A stretch of DNA of 48,204 bases from an uncultured Lachnospiraceae bacterium. Lineage in GTDB: Bacteria; Bacillota; Clostridia; Lachnospirales; Lachnospiraceae. Below are positions 24,722 to 32,321 of this stretch, piece after piece. Location of the stretch: positions 148,336-196,539 of the forward strand of contig CAJUDM010000003.1 of NCBI GenBank assembly GCA_910584915.1, given 5' to 3'. The notes beneath the pieces were generated by a model that was not told where the DNA came from, did not search any database, and saw nothing but the letters and a program-made list of their open reading frames with translations. Positions within the stretch are counted from its first letter, which is position 1; the number at the start of each line of letters is the position of its first letter. Made by a program: the position numbers and the translations under genes.

Positions 24722-25519
24722 ATGATCACAAGTACAGCAAACGAAAAAATAAAACATGTATCAGCTCTGCAGCAGAAAGCAAAGCTGCGCCGGGAGGAGA
24801 GCCTGTTCGTCATAGAAGGCGGCAGGCTCTTTTGGGAAGCACCTGTATCTCTGGTGAAGGAAGTATATGTGACGGAGCGCTTCCTGAAAAATGCGGATGA
24901 GGGAATGAGAGAGAGGCTCACCGAAACCGGGTACGAGGAGGTATCGGAGCAGGTGTTTGATAAAATGTCGGACACAAAAGCGCCCCAGGGCATCCTGGCG
25001 GTGCTTGCGCAACAGGACTACAGTAGGGAAGAATTGTTTGGGGAGATACCTTTATTGCTGCTTCTGGAGAACATTCAGGATCCGGGAAATCTCGGGACGA
25101 TCCTGCGAACAGCGGAAGGAGCGGGAGTTACCGGAGTGATACTGAACGGTGACTGTGCGGATATCTATCAGCCGAAGGCAGTGCGTTCTACGATGGGAAG
25201 TCTGTTTCGTGTGCCCTTTTGCCGGTGCGGAGAACTGCGGCGGGAGATCGAATTTTTGCGGGGGAGAAATGTGAAAGTATATGCCGCGTATCTGGAGGGA
25301 TCGGTATGCTATGACGAGGCGGACTATCGGGGAGGGAGTGCCTTTTTAATAGGAAACGAAGGAAACGGGCTGACAAAAGTGACAGCGGAAGCGGCGGATG
25401 TCCGTATCCGCATCCCGATGGAAGGAAAACTGGAGAGCCTGAATGCAGGCGTGTCGGCGGCGCTGCTTGTGTATGAAGCGGCAAGGCAGAGAAGACTGGC
25501 CGGTTGTGATTTCATCTGA
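24722..25519 (+). CDS. TrmH/SpoU family RNA 2'-O-ribose methyltransferase
   Basis: This is a 265-residue SPOUT-class methyltransferase that would use S-adenosylmethionine to methylate a ribose in rRNA or tRNA. An N-terminal substrate-binding domain (about 1-95, with REESLFVIEGGRLFWEA) precedes the knotted catalytic domain. The three family motifs are present: ENIQDPGNLGTILRTAEG, FLIGNEGNGL, and IRIPMEGKLESLNAGVSAALL. The target nucleotide cannot be told. The ATG at 24722 follows AAGGAG. The last unit of the tandem repeat runs into its leader, so the array is part of the 5' region of this gene. Confidence 0.92.
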   Translation: MITSTANEKIKHVSALQQKAKLRREESLFVIEGGRLFWEAPVSLVKEVYVTERFLKNADEGMRERLTETGYEEVSEQVFDKMSDTKAPQGILAVLAQQDYSREELFGEIPLLLLLENIQDPGNLGTILRTAEGAGVTGVILNGDCADIYQPKAVRSTMGSLFRVPFCRCGELRREIEFLRGRNVKVYAAYLEGSVCYDEADYRGGSAFLIGNEGNGLTKVTAEAADVRIRIPMEGKLESLNAGVSAALLVYEAARQRRLAGCDFI

Positions 25520-25593
25520 ATAATATTGTGAGCCGGACAGCAATCGGGAAGTAAAAAGTATTGTGAAATTACTTTATAAAATTTGCAATAATT

Positions 25594-25634
25594 CCGAAAT
25601 GTATGAGCAACAGGATACCATTCATACATTTCGG
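25594..25634. terminator. 13-bp inverted repeat between convergent genes, possible terminator
   Basis: CCGAAATGTATGA (25594-25606) and TCATACATTTCGG (25622-25634) are perfect complements around a 15-base loop. It lies between the methyltransferase gene and the convergent membrane protein gene. There is no clean T run on either side, so the terminator call is moderate. Confidence 0.55.
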
Positions 25635-25680
25635 TAAAATTATAGAGATATTATTTTCTTTTTACAAAGTTCAGGATCAT

Positions 25681-26688
25681 CTACGGCGCTATATGATCCA
25701 GAACCTCATAAATCTCCGCTTCCGTCAACCCGTTAAACTGCAGGACCGCGCTGCAGGTTTCCGATGTGAACATTGTGGTAGTCCTTGTTTCTCCAAATTC
25801 CGTGTCATCGCTCAATTTAAAGGAGATCCCTGCCGCATTCAGATATTCTCTTTCGTTGGAGGCCTCTCCGGTCGTGGTAATGACCATGGAGGATGTCTCG
25901 GCGGCGTTCCCTTCTTCGGTGGTCCGGTATGTTTGCTGGTCTATCGAAAAATGTCCATGTCCGAAGGAGAAATCACCCGTGATACTGTAGTCCATAGTAG
26001 AGCCGATTCCGGCAGCAGTGTCGGATTCATCGGGCAGATGTTCGTTTTCATAGTAGAAGACGTCGCCTGTATAGTTTGTCTGAAACAGTTTTTCAAAGCC
26101 GGCATGTTCTGCGGCGGTGAAATAATCAGCGTATCGGTACTCGGTAACGCGGGTTGTCCGGTATCCTTTCGTCCAGTTTACAGCATCGTCCGAATCCCAT
26201 ACTTCATAGGTATCATCCCATACTTTTTTGCCAAGCCAGCCGGTGGAAGCAGAGCCCTCCTCCTCTGAGATGGGAGTGACAGTGCTCTCGCCGGACATCT
26301 CCGGCAGAGCAACGTCCAGAGGTTCGCCTTCCTCCGGGATGAAGGACATGTCTATATTTTCCCCTGCGGTGAGCCCTTTTAAGGAAAAATGGACATTGTT
26401 GTTATAGATCACGGCGGCGCTGGCGGTACCGCCTATGAGTATGACTGCCGCCGCTGCGGCTGCGGCGATGCCTGAGAGCCGTTTGGATGTTTTGTTCATA
26501 TGCATTGTTTCATGCTCCTTTCGTTTCAGCTTTTCGGGGAAATGTTCGGGCATATGGCTGACAGGAGTGAGCCCCTGTATACGGCAGAGTTCCCTGCAAA
26601 CCTGATCAGCCTTTTCGTATTCCCCGTGGTCGAGATAGTATTCTATTTTTTTATTCAGTTTTATGATCAATGCATTGTTGTTCTCCAT
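25681..26688 (-). CDS. Single-pass membrane protein, probable regulator of the adjacent ECF sigma factor
   Basis: This 335-residue protein belongs to no family I can name. Residues 1-65 are cytoplasmic and charged, helical and tetratricopeptide-like in feel (YYLDHGEYEKADQVCREL). One membrane helix lies at about 71-95, very Ala-rich. About 240 residues follow outside, acidic, with repeated Thr, Tyr and Asp. It is the gene after the ECF sigma factor on the same strand, and this topology is what anti-sigma factors usually have, so it may hold the sigma factor at the membrane. That is inferred from position. It has an AAGGAG site and, 71 bases before its start, a promoter-like sequence matching the one before the sigma gene. 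Confidence 0.65.
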   Translation of the reverse strand: MENNNALIIKLNKKIEYYLDHGEYEKADQVCRELCRIQGLTPVSHMPEHFPEKLKRKEHETMHMNKTSKRLSGIAAAAAAAVILIGGTASAAVIYNNNVHFSLKGLTAGENIDMSFIPEEGEPLDVALPEMSGESTVTPISEEEGSASTGWLGKKVWDDTYEVWDSDDAVNWTKGYRTTRVTEYRYADYFTAAEHAGFEKLFQTNYTGDVFYYENEHLPDESDTAAGIGSTMDYSITGDFSFGHGHFSIDQQTYRTTEEGNAAETSSMVITTTGEASNEREYLNAAGISFKLSDDTEFGETRTTTMFTSETCSAVLQFNGLTEAEIYEVLDHIAP

Positions 26689-26758
26689 AGGAGTCTCCTT
26701 TATATAGATTGAAGGACTGTGTGTTGGACAGTTCCGTTAAGAGCTGCGCACCTCTTAT

Positions 26759-26790
26759 CTGTATATTGCCGTTTCTGACAGATGTAACGG
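26759..26790 (-). promoter_or_regulatory. Promoter-like element before the membrane regulator gene
   Basis: Read on the minus strand, CCGTTACAT, 15 bases, then ATATACAG. The same pattern with identical spacing occurs before the sigma factor gene. The -35 would be GTTACA and the -10 TATACA, 17 bases apart. Confidence 0.5.
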
Positions 26791-26829
26791 ATTTATTTCC
26801 GCGGGCAATGAGTCAAGCGGATGCGGAGT

Positions 26830-27351
26830 TCAGAATTCATCCAGTTTCAGGCCGGCGGCGATCCTCTGTACCTTTTTGCGGATGCGCATATATTTCATGC
26901 GCACTGCGGTTTCGCTCATATGAAATTCTTCCGCGATCATTTTCATCGTTTTTTTGTCGATATAGTATTTCCTGTACAGATCACGTTCTCTAGGCTTCAA
27001 TTTTTGAAGTATCTGTTTTCGGTAGTATTCTTCGTTTACAGTACCGGATTTTTGCAGGCAGAGTTCTTCAAAAGCATCTCTCCCGAATACTGCGATATTC
27101 GATTCATCCAGGGGTGCTTCCCTTGCCGGAGCCTCCTTTGTCCTTTTGTAATATTCCAGGACCAGGTTTCTTGCGGTTACATATAAGAAGGCGACAGGTT
27201 TTTCGTGGGAGAGAAATAAATCCCCCTTCTGAAACGCGATCAGAAAGACATCCTGCGTGATATCCTCCGCGGTTTCCCTGTTTGCGGTTTTCGCCAGTAT
27301 GTAGTTATAGATCCGGGCGTAATTTTCCCGGCAGATCTCTTCAAATCGCAT
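26830..27351 (-). CDS. ECF-type RNA polymerase sigma factor
   Basis: This 173-residue group IV sigma factor would direct RNA polymerase to a small set of promoters. Region 2 is at about 11-70 (YARIYNYILAKTANRETAEDI, then DVFLIAF), and region 4 with its helix-turn-helix is at about 115-165 (KPRERDLYRKYY, IAEEFHMSETAVRMKYMRIRKKV). Region 3 is absent, as expected for ECF. The membrane protein gene downstream is its likely anti-sigma factor. A conserved promoter-like element lies upstream, and a GC-rich 6-bp hairpin (27365-27383) sits in the leader. The signal and regulon are unknown. Confidence 0.9.
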   Translation of the reverse strand: MRFEEICRENYARIYNYILAKTANRETAEDITQDVFLIAFQKGDLFLSHEKPVAFLYVTARNLVLEYYKRTKEAPAREAPLDESNIAVFGRDAFEELCLQKSGTVNEEYYRKQILQKLKPRERDLYRKYYIDKKTMKMIAEEFHMSETAVRMKYMRIRKKVQRIAAGLKLDEF

Positions 27352-27390
27352 GGTTTTCTCATTCCGGGCGTTTTTCGCGCCCGCCTCCGT

Positions 27391-27422
27391 CTATATATGG
27401 AGGTTTTGGGGTAATGTAACGG
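27391..27422 (-). promoter_or_regulatory. Promoter-like element before the ECF sigma gene
   Basis: Read on the minus strand, CCGTTACAT, 15 bases, then ATATATAG, 40 bases before the start. The element matches the one before the membrane regulator gene in both halves and in spacing, which suggests the same polymerase form reads both. Confidence 0.5.
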
Positions 27423-27566
27423 TTTATGCGGGATGACATTGATATAATATTTTTCGTTATATTTCATTATCATTATAGCATGTTTGCTGAGAGGACGCTT
27501 ATATGCCGCGGTTCAGCCACAATGTCATTTAGCCAGGCTGCTCCTCACGGTGTCCGGTTTCCCATA

Positions 27567-27595
27567 TTGAATATACAGAGGAAATTGAGTATAAT
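27567..27595 (+). promoter_or_regulatory. SigA-type promoter for proC
   Basis: TTGAAT (27567-27572), 17 bases, perfect TATAAT (27590-27595), giving a leader of about 90 bases. The rest of the 27352-27695 gap shows no gene. Confidence 0.65.
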
Positions 27596-27695
27596 CTGAT
27601 ATAAGAGTTCAGCAGGATGGCTAAACTTTTGCAATCTGATTGAAACAGCTGCGGAGAGTATCGTTTCATACAGCCCGGACAGGAGGAGAGAGGAA

Positions 27696-28505
27696 ATGAA
27701 GCTTGGATTTATAGGACTTGGCAATATGGCGTCCGCTATCATCGGCGGCATTTTAAAGGAGGGGATCGCAGCGCCGGAGGATATCATCGGTTCCGCGAGG
27801 ACGGAAAAGACAGCGGAAAAGAAGGCGGCGGAGTTCGGCATAGAGGTATGCACGGAGAACAGAAAGGTGGCGGAGCAGGCGGATGTGCTGGTGTTGGCAG
27901 TGAAGCCCCAGTTTTTCGCGGAAGTGATCGCACAGATCAGAGATATTCTGAGGAAGGAGACGCTGGTGATCAGTGTGGCGGCGGGAAAGACTATGGGATA
28001 TATCGAGGAACAGTTCGGGGCGTCCGGGAACGGAGGCGGCATCAAACTGATCCGCTGTATGCCGAATACGCCTGCGCTGGTGTTGGAAGGCTGTACCGGA
28101 TTTTGTGTGAACGGATATGTAAACAGTGATGAAAAGGAACTGGCGGAGAGGCTTTTTGCGAGCTTTGGAAAAGCGATAGAGGTGCCGGAGAGGCTGATGG
28201 ATACGGTGGGAAGCGTCAGCGGATCATCCCCTGCCTTTGTGTTCATGTTTATCGAAGCGCTGGCGGACGGTGCTGTGGCGGAGGGAATGCCCAGGGCTCA
28301 GGCGCTGGAATTCGCGGCGCAGGCGGTCTATGGCAGTGCGAAGCTGCTTCTTGAGAGCGGTATGCATCCCGGAGAACTGAAGGATATGGTGTGCTCTCCG
28401 GGAGGGACTACGATGCAGGGAGTGAGGGCTCTGGAGAGAGGCGGCATGAGGGCGGCGGTGATGGACGCGGTCATCGCCTGTGTGGAGAAAACAAAAAAAT
28501 TATGA
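27696..28505 (+). CDS. proC: Pyrroline-5-carboxylate reductase
   Basis: ProC reduces pyrroline-5-carboxylate to proline with NAD(P)H, the last step of proline synthesis. The length, 269 residues, is normal. The N-terminal Rossmann motif is GFIGLGNMASAIIGG, then LAVKPQ and IRCMPNTPALV. The C-terminal dimer domain carries the signature SGSSPAFVFMFIEALADGAV and VCSPGGTTMQGV. GGAGGAGAG precedes the start. There are no proA or proB genes here, so it is a stand-alone gene with its own promoter. Confidence 0.96.
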   Translation: MKLGFIGLGNMASAIIGGILKEGIAAPEDIIGSARTEKTAEKKAAEFGIEVCTENRKVAEQADVLVLAVKPQFFAEVIAQIRDILRKETLVISVAAGKTMGYIEEQFGASGNGGGIKLIRCMPNTPALVLEGCTGFCVNGYVNSDEKELAERLFASFGKAIEVPERLMDTVGSVSGSSPAFVFMFIEALADGAVAEGMPRAQALEFAAQAVYGSAKLLLESGMHPGELKDMVCSPGGTTMQGVRALERGGMRAAVMDAVIACVEKTKKL

Positions 28506-28651
28506 GGAGCAGCGGCTTTGTTACAATTTTATTTCCTGGGAGAGGGGGATGTTAATTAAAATCAAATTAAATTTTTGAAGGCGCAAATCATTAAAAAACG
28601 GCTGTTATGCATTGAATCTTAAAGATTTCTTAAAAAATTTCGTCTAAAAAT

Positions 28652-28680
28652 TTGACAACCTGTTTATAATTTGTTAATAT
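28652..28680 (+). promoter_or_regulatory. SigA-type promoter for the SleB-type hydrolase gene
   Basis: A perfect TTGACA (28652-28657), 17 bases and TAATAT (28675-28680) lie in a strongly AT-rich 249-bp gap. The transcript would start near 28687. Confidence 0.65.
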
Positions 28681-28694
28681 AAGGTCGTAACAAA

Positions 28695-28711
28695 TGTAAC
28701 ATATTTGTAAC
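28695..28711 (+). promoter_or_regulatory. WalR-type box downstream of the hydrolase promoter
   Basis: TGTAAC-ATATT-TGTAAC matches the WalR consensus TGTWAH-N5-TGTWAH perfectly. It lies just after the predicted transcript start of the SleB-type gene, where bound protein would more likely repress than activate. Confidence 0.55.
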
Positions 28712-28754
28712 AAGTTAGTGAAGAAACAATAAAATTTAAAGGAAGGTTATCAAG

Positions 28755-29423
28755 ATGTGTAACAGTAAGAGATGGCTGAAGGGTTTACTGGGCGGAGCAA
28801 TGTGCCTGACTCTGATAGCTGTAACCAAGCAGGATGCGGAGGCCGGACAGAGTTATGAGGTCGGCAGCTACATCGTTTGCACAGAAGATACGAATCTGTT
28901 TGTACTGCCGGACTGTAACGAAGGGGTGGTAACTCCGATCGCAAAGAACAGCATAGCGGTGGTAGTGGAAAATGATGAAATATATACGAAAGTGAGCTGT
29001 AACGGAGCAGAGGGGTATCTGTATCAGGAATTTATCGATTATGACGCGGAACTTATCGAGGCCTACAAGGCGGAACTTCTGGCGAAGAGCGAGGATGTCC
29101 GGATGATGGCGGCAATGATCCAGTGTGAGGCCGGCAATCAGGAATTTGAGGGACAGGTGGCGGTAGGAGCGGTTATCATGAACCGTGTGAAGGCGCCGAA
29201 TTATCCGAATACGATAGCTGAAGTCCTCTATCAGCCGAACCAGTTTGGACCTGCGGACAGCGTACTGTTTGCGAGCCTGCTGGCGAATGATAATATCAAG
29301 GATACCTGCAGGGAAGCTGCGAAGCAGGCGTATACGGGCGTTGACAATGTGGGCGGTGCGCTCCATTTCAGAAGAGCCGGCAGCAGGGAAGGGCTTGTGA
29401 TCGGAAGCCACGTATTTTATTGA
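28755..29423 (+). CDS. SleB-type cell wall hydrolase, secreted
   Basis: This 222-residue exported protein has a signal peptide (about 1-30, cleavage near AEA-G), an SH3-like N-terminal part (about 38-95) and a Hydrolase_2/SleB-type domain (about 112-222). The likely catalytic Glu is Glu125 in IQCEAGNQEFEGQVAVG, followed by MNRV and QPNQF. Domains of this kind cut peptidoglycan glycan strands as lytic transglycosylases. The SH3-like part may bind wall. Homologues include SleB and CwlJ of spores, but secreted vegetative versions are common in Clostridia. GGAAGG precedes the ATG, and the 5' region carries a WalR-type box. Confidence 0.88.
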   Translation: MCNSKRWLKGLLGGAMCLTLIAVTKQDAEAGQSYEVGSYIVCTEDTNLFVLPDCNEGVVTPIAKNSIAVVVENDEIYTKVSCNGAEGYLYQEFIDYDAELIEAYKAELLAKSEDVRMMAAMIQCEAGNQEFEGQVAVGAVIMNRVKAPNYPNTIAEVLYQPNQFGPADSVLFASLLANDNIKDTCREAAKQAYTGVDNVGGALHFRRAGSREGLVIGSHVFY

Positions 29424-29455
29424 CAGGAAACGAAAACTGAATACAGAGACGACAG

Positions 29456-29492
29456 GATATCCCGGGAAAAGCTTTCGGGATATCTTTTTTTT
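29456..29492 (+). terminator. Rho-independent terminator after the hydrolase gene
   Basis: GATATCCCG (29456-29464) pairs with CGGGATATC (29476-29484), followed by a run of eight T residues. Confidence 0.92.
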
Positions 29493-29605
29493 CCTGTTTG
29501 ATTGATCCTGTTGTAAAATATGCTGAAAAGGTGTAGAATAACAGTTGTATGGAAGCCGGAAGTTTTGAGTCAGGGCAGAGGCTCCGGCGGAAAGGAGATA
29601 AAGGG

Positions 29606-30070
29606 ATGGAGTGGATAACAAATCCTGTTGTCGTGTGGCTCATCATTCTGGTCCTGTTAGTCGTGATTGAAATTTTTACGCTGGGGCTGACGACGATCTG
29701 GTTCGCGGGCGGCGCGCTGGCCGCGATCGTTGTGGCGGCTGTGGGCGGTCCTGTATGGCTGCAGGTACTGGTCGCGCTTATCGTGTCGACAGTGCTTCTG
29801 TTCTTTACAAGGCCGGTGGCGATGAAATATTTTAACAGAGACCGGGAAAAGACCAATGCGGAATCGCTGGTGGGCAGGCAGGCGATCGTGCTGAGTGAGA
29901 TCAATAATCTGCAGGGAATCGGACAGGTGACGATAAATGGAATGGAATGGACGGCGAGGACCATCGCGGACGGACAGACGATAAAACCCGGGGAGGTAGT
30001 GGTCATCAGAGGCATCAACGGGGTAAAACTGTTGGTGGAGCGCGAAGAGAGTTTCCGGGCTTCAGAGTGA
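29606..30070 (+). CDS. NfeD-like membrane protein
   Basis: This 154-residue protein has two or three membrane helices in the first 75 residues (VVVWLIILVLLVVIEIFTLG; IWFAGGALAAIVVAAVGG; LVALIVSTVLLFF). A C-terminal OB-fold-like NfeD domain follows (GRQAIVLSEINNLQG ... GEVVVIRGINGVKLLVE). NfeD proteins pair with SPFH/stomatin proteins in membrane microdomains, and the next gene, 75 bases on, is exactly that. The ATG at 29606 follows AAAGGAG. A longer frame from 29549 has no ribosome binding site. There is no N-terminal serine protease part, so it is the short NfeD form. Confidence 0.9.
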   Translation: MEWITNPVVVWLIILVLLVVIEIFTLGLTTIWFAGGALAAIVVAAVGGPVWLQVLVALIVSTVLLFFTRPVAMKYFNRDREKTNAESLVGRQAIVLSEINNLQGIGQVTINGMEWTARTIADGQTIKPGEVVVIRGINGVKLLVEREESFRASE

Positions 30071-30145
30071 TGGTCAGTATGACATGAGAAGGGCGGAGAA
30101 AGTGCATTCTTCACAAAATATAAAGCAGGTAAAGGAGAAAGAAAA

Positions 30146-31075
30146 ATGGGTGTTTTTTTTATTGTTGTATTTTTGATTCTTTTTGTTCTGGCAGTATGCA
30201 TAGTGGCGTCCAGCGTTAAGATCGTACCGCAGGCGCATGCGTATGTGGTGGAGAGACTGGGGGCGTATCAGGGTACGTGGTCTGTCGGCATCCACTTCAA
30301 GATGCCTATTTTTGACAGGGTGGCAAGGCGGGTCATCTTAAAGGAACAGGTGGTTGACTTCGCACCGCAGCCGGTTATCACAAAGGACAACGTAACGATG
30401 CGGATCGACACGGTAGTGTTTTTCCAGATCACTGATCCAAAGCTGTTTACGTACGGTGTGGAAAATCCGATCATGGCGATCGAGAATCTGACTGCGACCA
30501 CACTGCGCAACATCATAGGTGAACTGGAACTCGATCAGACATTGACATCCAGGGAGACGATCAATACAAAGATGAGGGCGTCTCTGGACGAGGCGACAGA
30601 TCCCTGGGGGATCAAGGTAAACCGTGTGGAGCTTAAGAACATCATTCCTCCCGCGGAGATACAGAATTCCATGGAGCGTCAGATGAAGGCGGAGCGTGAG
30701 CGCCGTGAAGCGGTGACGAGGGCAGAAGGTGAAAAGAAGGCGAGCGTGACTGTGGCGGAAGGTAAGAAAGCGGCGGCGATCCTGGAGGCGGAGGCAGAGA
30801 AGCAGTCCGCGATCCTGCGCGCGGAAGCCCAGAAAGAGAAGATGATCCGCGAGGCAGAGGGGCAGGCGGAAGCCATCATGAAAGTACAGCAGGCTACGGC
30901 GGACGGTATCCGTATGCTCAGGGAAGCGGGAGCTGATGAGGCGGTGCTGAAGCTTAAGAGCCTGGAGGCTTTTGCCAAGGCGGCTGACGGGCATGCGACA
31001 AAGATCATCATTCCGTCTGAGATCCAGGGGATTGCGGGATTGGCAGGTTCCGTAAAAGAGATCATGGCAAAATAG
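30146..31075 (+). CDS. SPFH/Band 7 domain membrane protein (stomatin/QmcA-like)
   Basis: This 309-residue protein has an N-terminal membrane segment (about 2-23), an SPFH domain (about 25-185, with AYVVERLGAYQGTW and TLTSRETINTKMRASLDEAT) and a long Ala/Glu-rich coiled coil (about 185-265). Such proteins oligomerise into rings or rafts at the membrane and often help proteases or organise microdomains. The nfeD gene just upstream fits the usual pair, and AAAGGAG precedes the start. A hairpin terminator follows. Confidence 0.92.
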   Translation: MGVFFIVVFLILFVLAVCIVASSVKIVPQAHAYVVERLGAYQGTWSVGIHFKMPIFDRVARRVILKEQVVDFAPQPVITKDNVTMRIDTVVFFQITDPKLFTYGVENPIMAIENLTATTLRNIIGELELDQTLTSRETINTKMRASLDEATDPWGIKVNRVELKNIIPPAEIQNSMERQMKAERERREAVTRAEGEKKASVTVAEGKKAAAILEAEAEKQSAILRAEAQKEKMIREAEGQAEAIMKVQQATADGIRMLREAGADEAVLKLKSLEAFAKAADGHATKIIIPSEIQGIAGLAGSVKEIMAK

Positions 31076-31093
31076 AGAAGGAAATGTAAATTG

Positions 31094-31130
31094 CCCCGCA
31101 GGATAAAGTGATACCCTGCGGGGAATTTTT
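31094..31130 (+). terminator. Rho-independent terminator after the SPFH gene
   Basis: CCCCGCAGG (31094-31102) pairs with CCTGCGGGG (31115-31123), then AATTTTT. Confidence 0.8.
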
Positions 31131-31219
31131 CGTGAAAGGCGATCGGGGCCATAGGAGCGGCAGGGTAAAGAAAAGAGATGGCAAGGGAAGCCGGAAAAAA
31201 CGGAGGAAGGAGAACAGAA

Positions 31220-32209
31220 GTGGATTTAAAGGGAAGGCACTTTTTAAAATTACTGGATTATACGCCGGAGGAGATCACATATCTGCTGGATCTTTCGGCG
31301 GAGTTTAAGGAGAAAAAGAAAAAGGGGGAGCCCGTGGATTATTTCAGGGGAAAGAACGTGGCGCTTATCTTTGAGAAAACATCGACGCGGACAAGGTGTT
31401 CCTTTGAGGTGGCGGCTCATGACCTGGGGATGGGGACGACCTATCTTGATCCGTCCGGTTCCCAGATCGGTAAAAAAGAGAGCATCGCGGATACGGCGAG
31501 AGTGTTGGGAAGGATGTATGAAGGCATTGAGTACCGCGGTTTTGGGCAGGAGATCGTGGAGGAACTGGCAAAGTATGCCGGTGTGCCGGTCTGGAACGGA
31601 CTGACCAATGAGTTTCATCCGACACAGATGCTGGCGGATCTTCTGACGATCAGAGAACATTTCGGTTATCTGAAGGGGATAAAACTGACTTATATGGGGG
31701 ATGCCAGGTTTAATATGGGGAATTCTCTGATGGTCGCCTGTGCGAAGATGGGAATGCACTTTACCGCCTGCACGACGGCGGAATTTTTCCCGGCGGAGGA
31801 ACTGGTGGATGAGTGCCGGAAAATAGCAGGGGAGACAGGAGGAAGCGTCACGCTGGAGGAGGACGCCATGAGCGGTACGAAGGGCGCAGATGTGGTCTAT
31901 ACGGATGTGTGGGTTTCCATGGGTGAGCCGGATGAGGCATGGAGCAGCAGGATCAGGGCGCTCTCCCCCTATCAGGTAAATAGGAAGGTTATGGAGAATG
32001 CGGGTGAAAACGCTGTGTTTATGCACTGCCTGCCTGCGTTTCATGATCTGAATACGAAGATCGGGAGGGAACAGGGAGAGAAATTCGGTTTTACGGAACT
32101 GGAAGTGACGGATGAGGTGTTCGAATCCTCAGCCTCCATCGTATTCGATGAGGCGGAAAACCGGATGCATACGATCAAGGCTGTGATGGCGGCAACTCTG
32201 GGATTATAA
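31220..32209 (+). CDS. argF: Ornithine carbamoyltransferase (GTG start)
   Basis: The enzyme makes citrulline from ornithine and carbamoyl phosphate, in arginine synthesis or, in reverse, in arginine deiminase metabolism. The carbamoyl phosphate loop is STRTRC at about residue 55, and the ornithine/Cys motif is HCLPAFH near 270. The frame also opens at an ATG at 31178, but the GTG at 31220 follows GGAGGAAGGAG by 7 bases and gives the usual start (V/M-D-L-K-G-R-H-F-L), so I prefer 329 residues. No other arginine gene is adjacent, so anabolic and catabolic roles cannot be separated. Confidence 0.93.
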   Translation: MDLKGRHFLKLLDYTPEEITYLLDLSAEFKEKKKKGEPVDYFRGKNVALIFEKTSTRTRCSFEVAAHDLGMGTTYLDPSGSQIGKKESIADTARVLGRMYEGIEYRGFGQEIVEELAKYAGVPVWNGLTNEFHPTQMLADLLTIREHFGYLKGIKLTYMGDARFNMGNSLMVACAKMGMHFTACTTAEFFPAEELVDECRKIAGETGGSVTLEEDAMSGTKGADVVYTDVWVSMGEPDEAWSSRIRALSPYQVNRKVMENAGENAVFMHCLPAFHDLNTKIGREQGEKFGFTELEVTDEVFESSASIVFDEAENRMHTIKAVMAATLGL

Positions 32210-32321
32210 CTTGCGGGAAGATGCACAGCTGATTCCATAAAGGATGCGTTTTATGCGCCGTGATCGATTGCAGGGCCCGCACGGCGGTTCCTGTAATATA
32301 ACTGATGAGGAGTGAGGACGG

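Noticed and set aside
24190..24993. 267-residue minus-strand frame over the 45-bp repeats, with two other open minus frames there
   Set aside because: 45 bp is a multiple of three, so any stop-free frame stays open through the array. The frame runs antisense into pfkA and the methyltransferase gene and has no ribosome binding site. The repeated LRFGFLILRSAHPPY-type peptide looks like a by-product.
31178..31219. ATG start of argF
   Set aside because: The extra 14 residues are basic and unlike the family, while the GTG at 31220 has a better-placed ribosome binding site.
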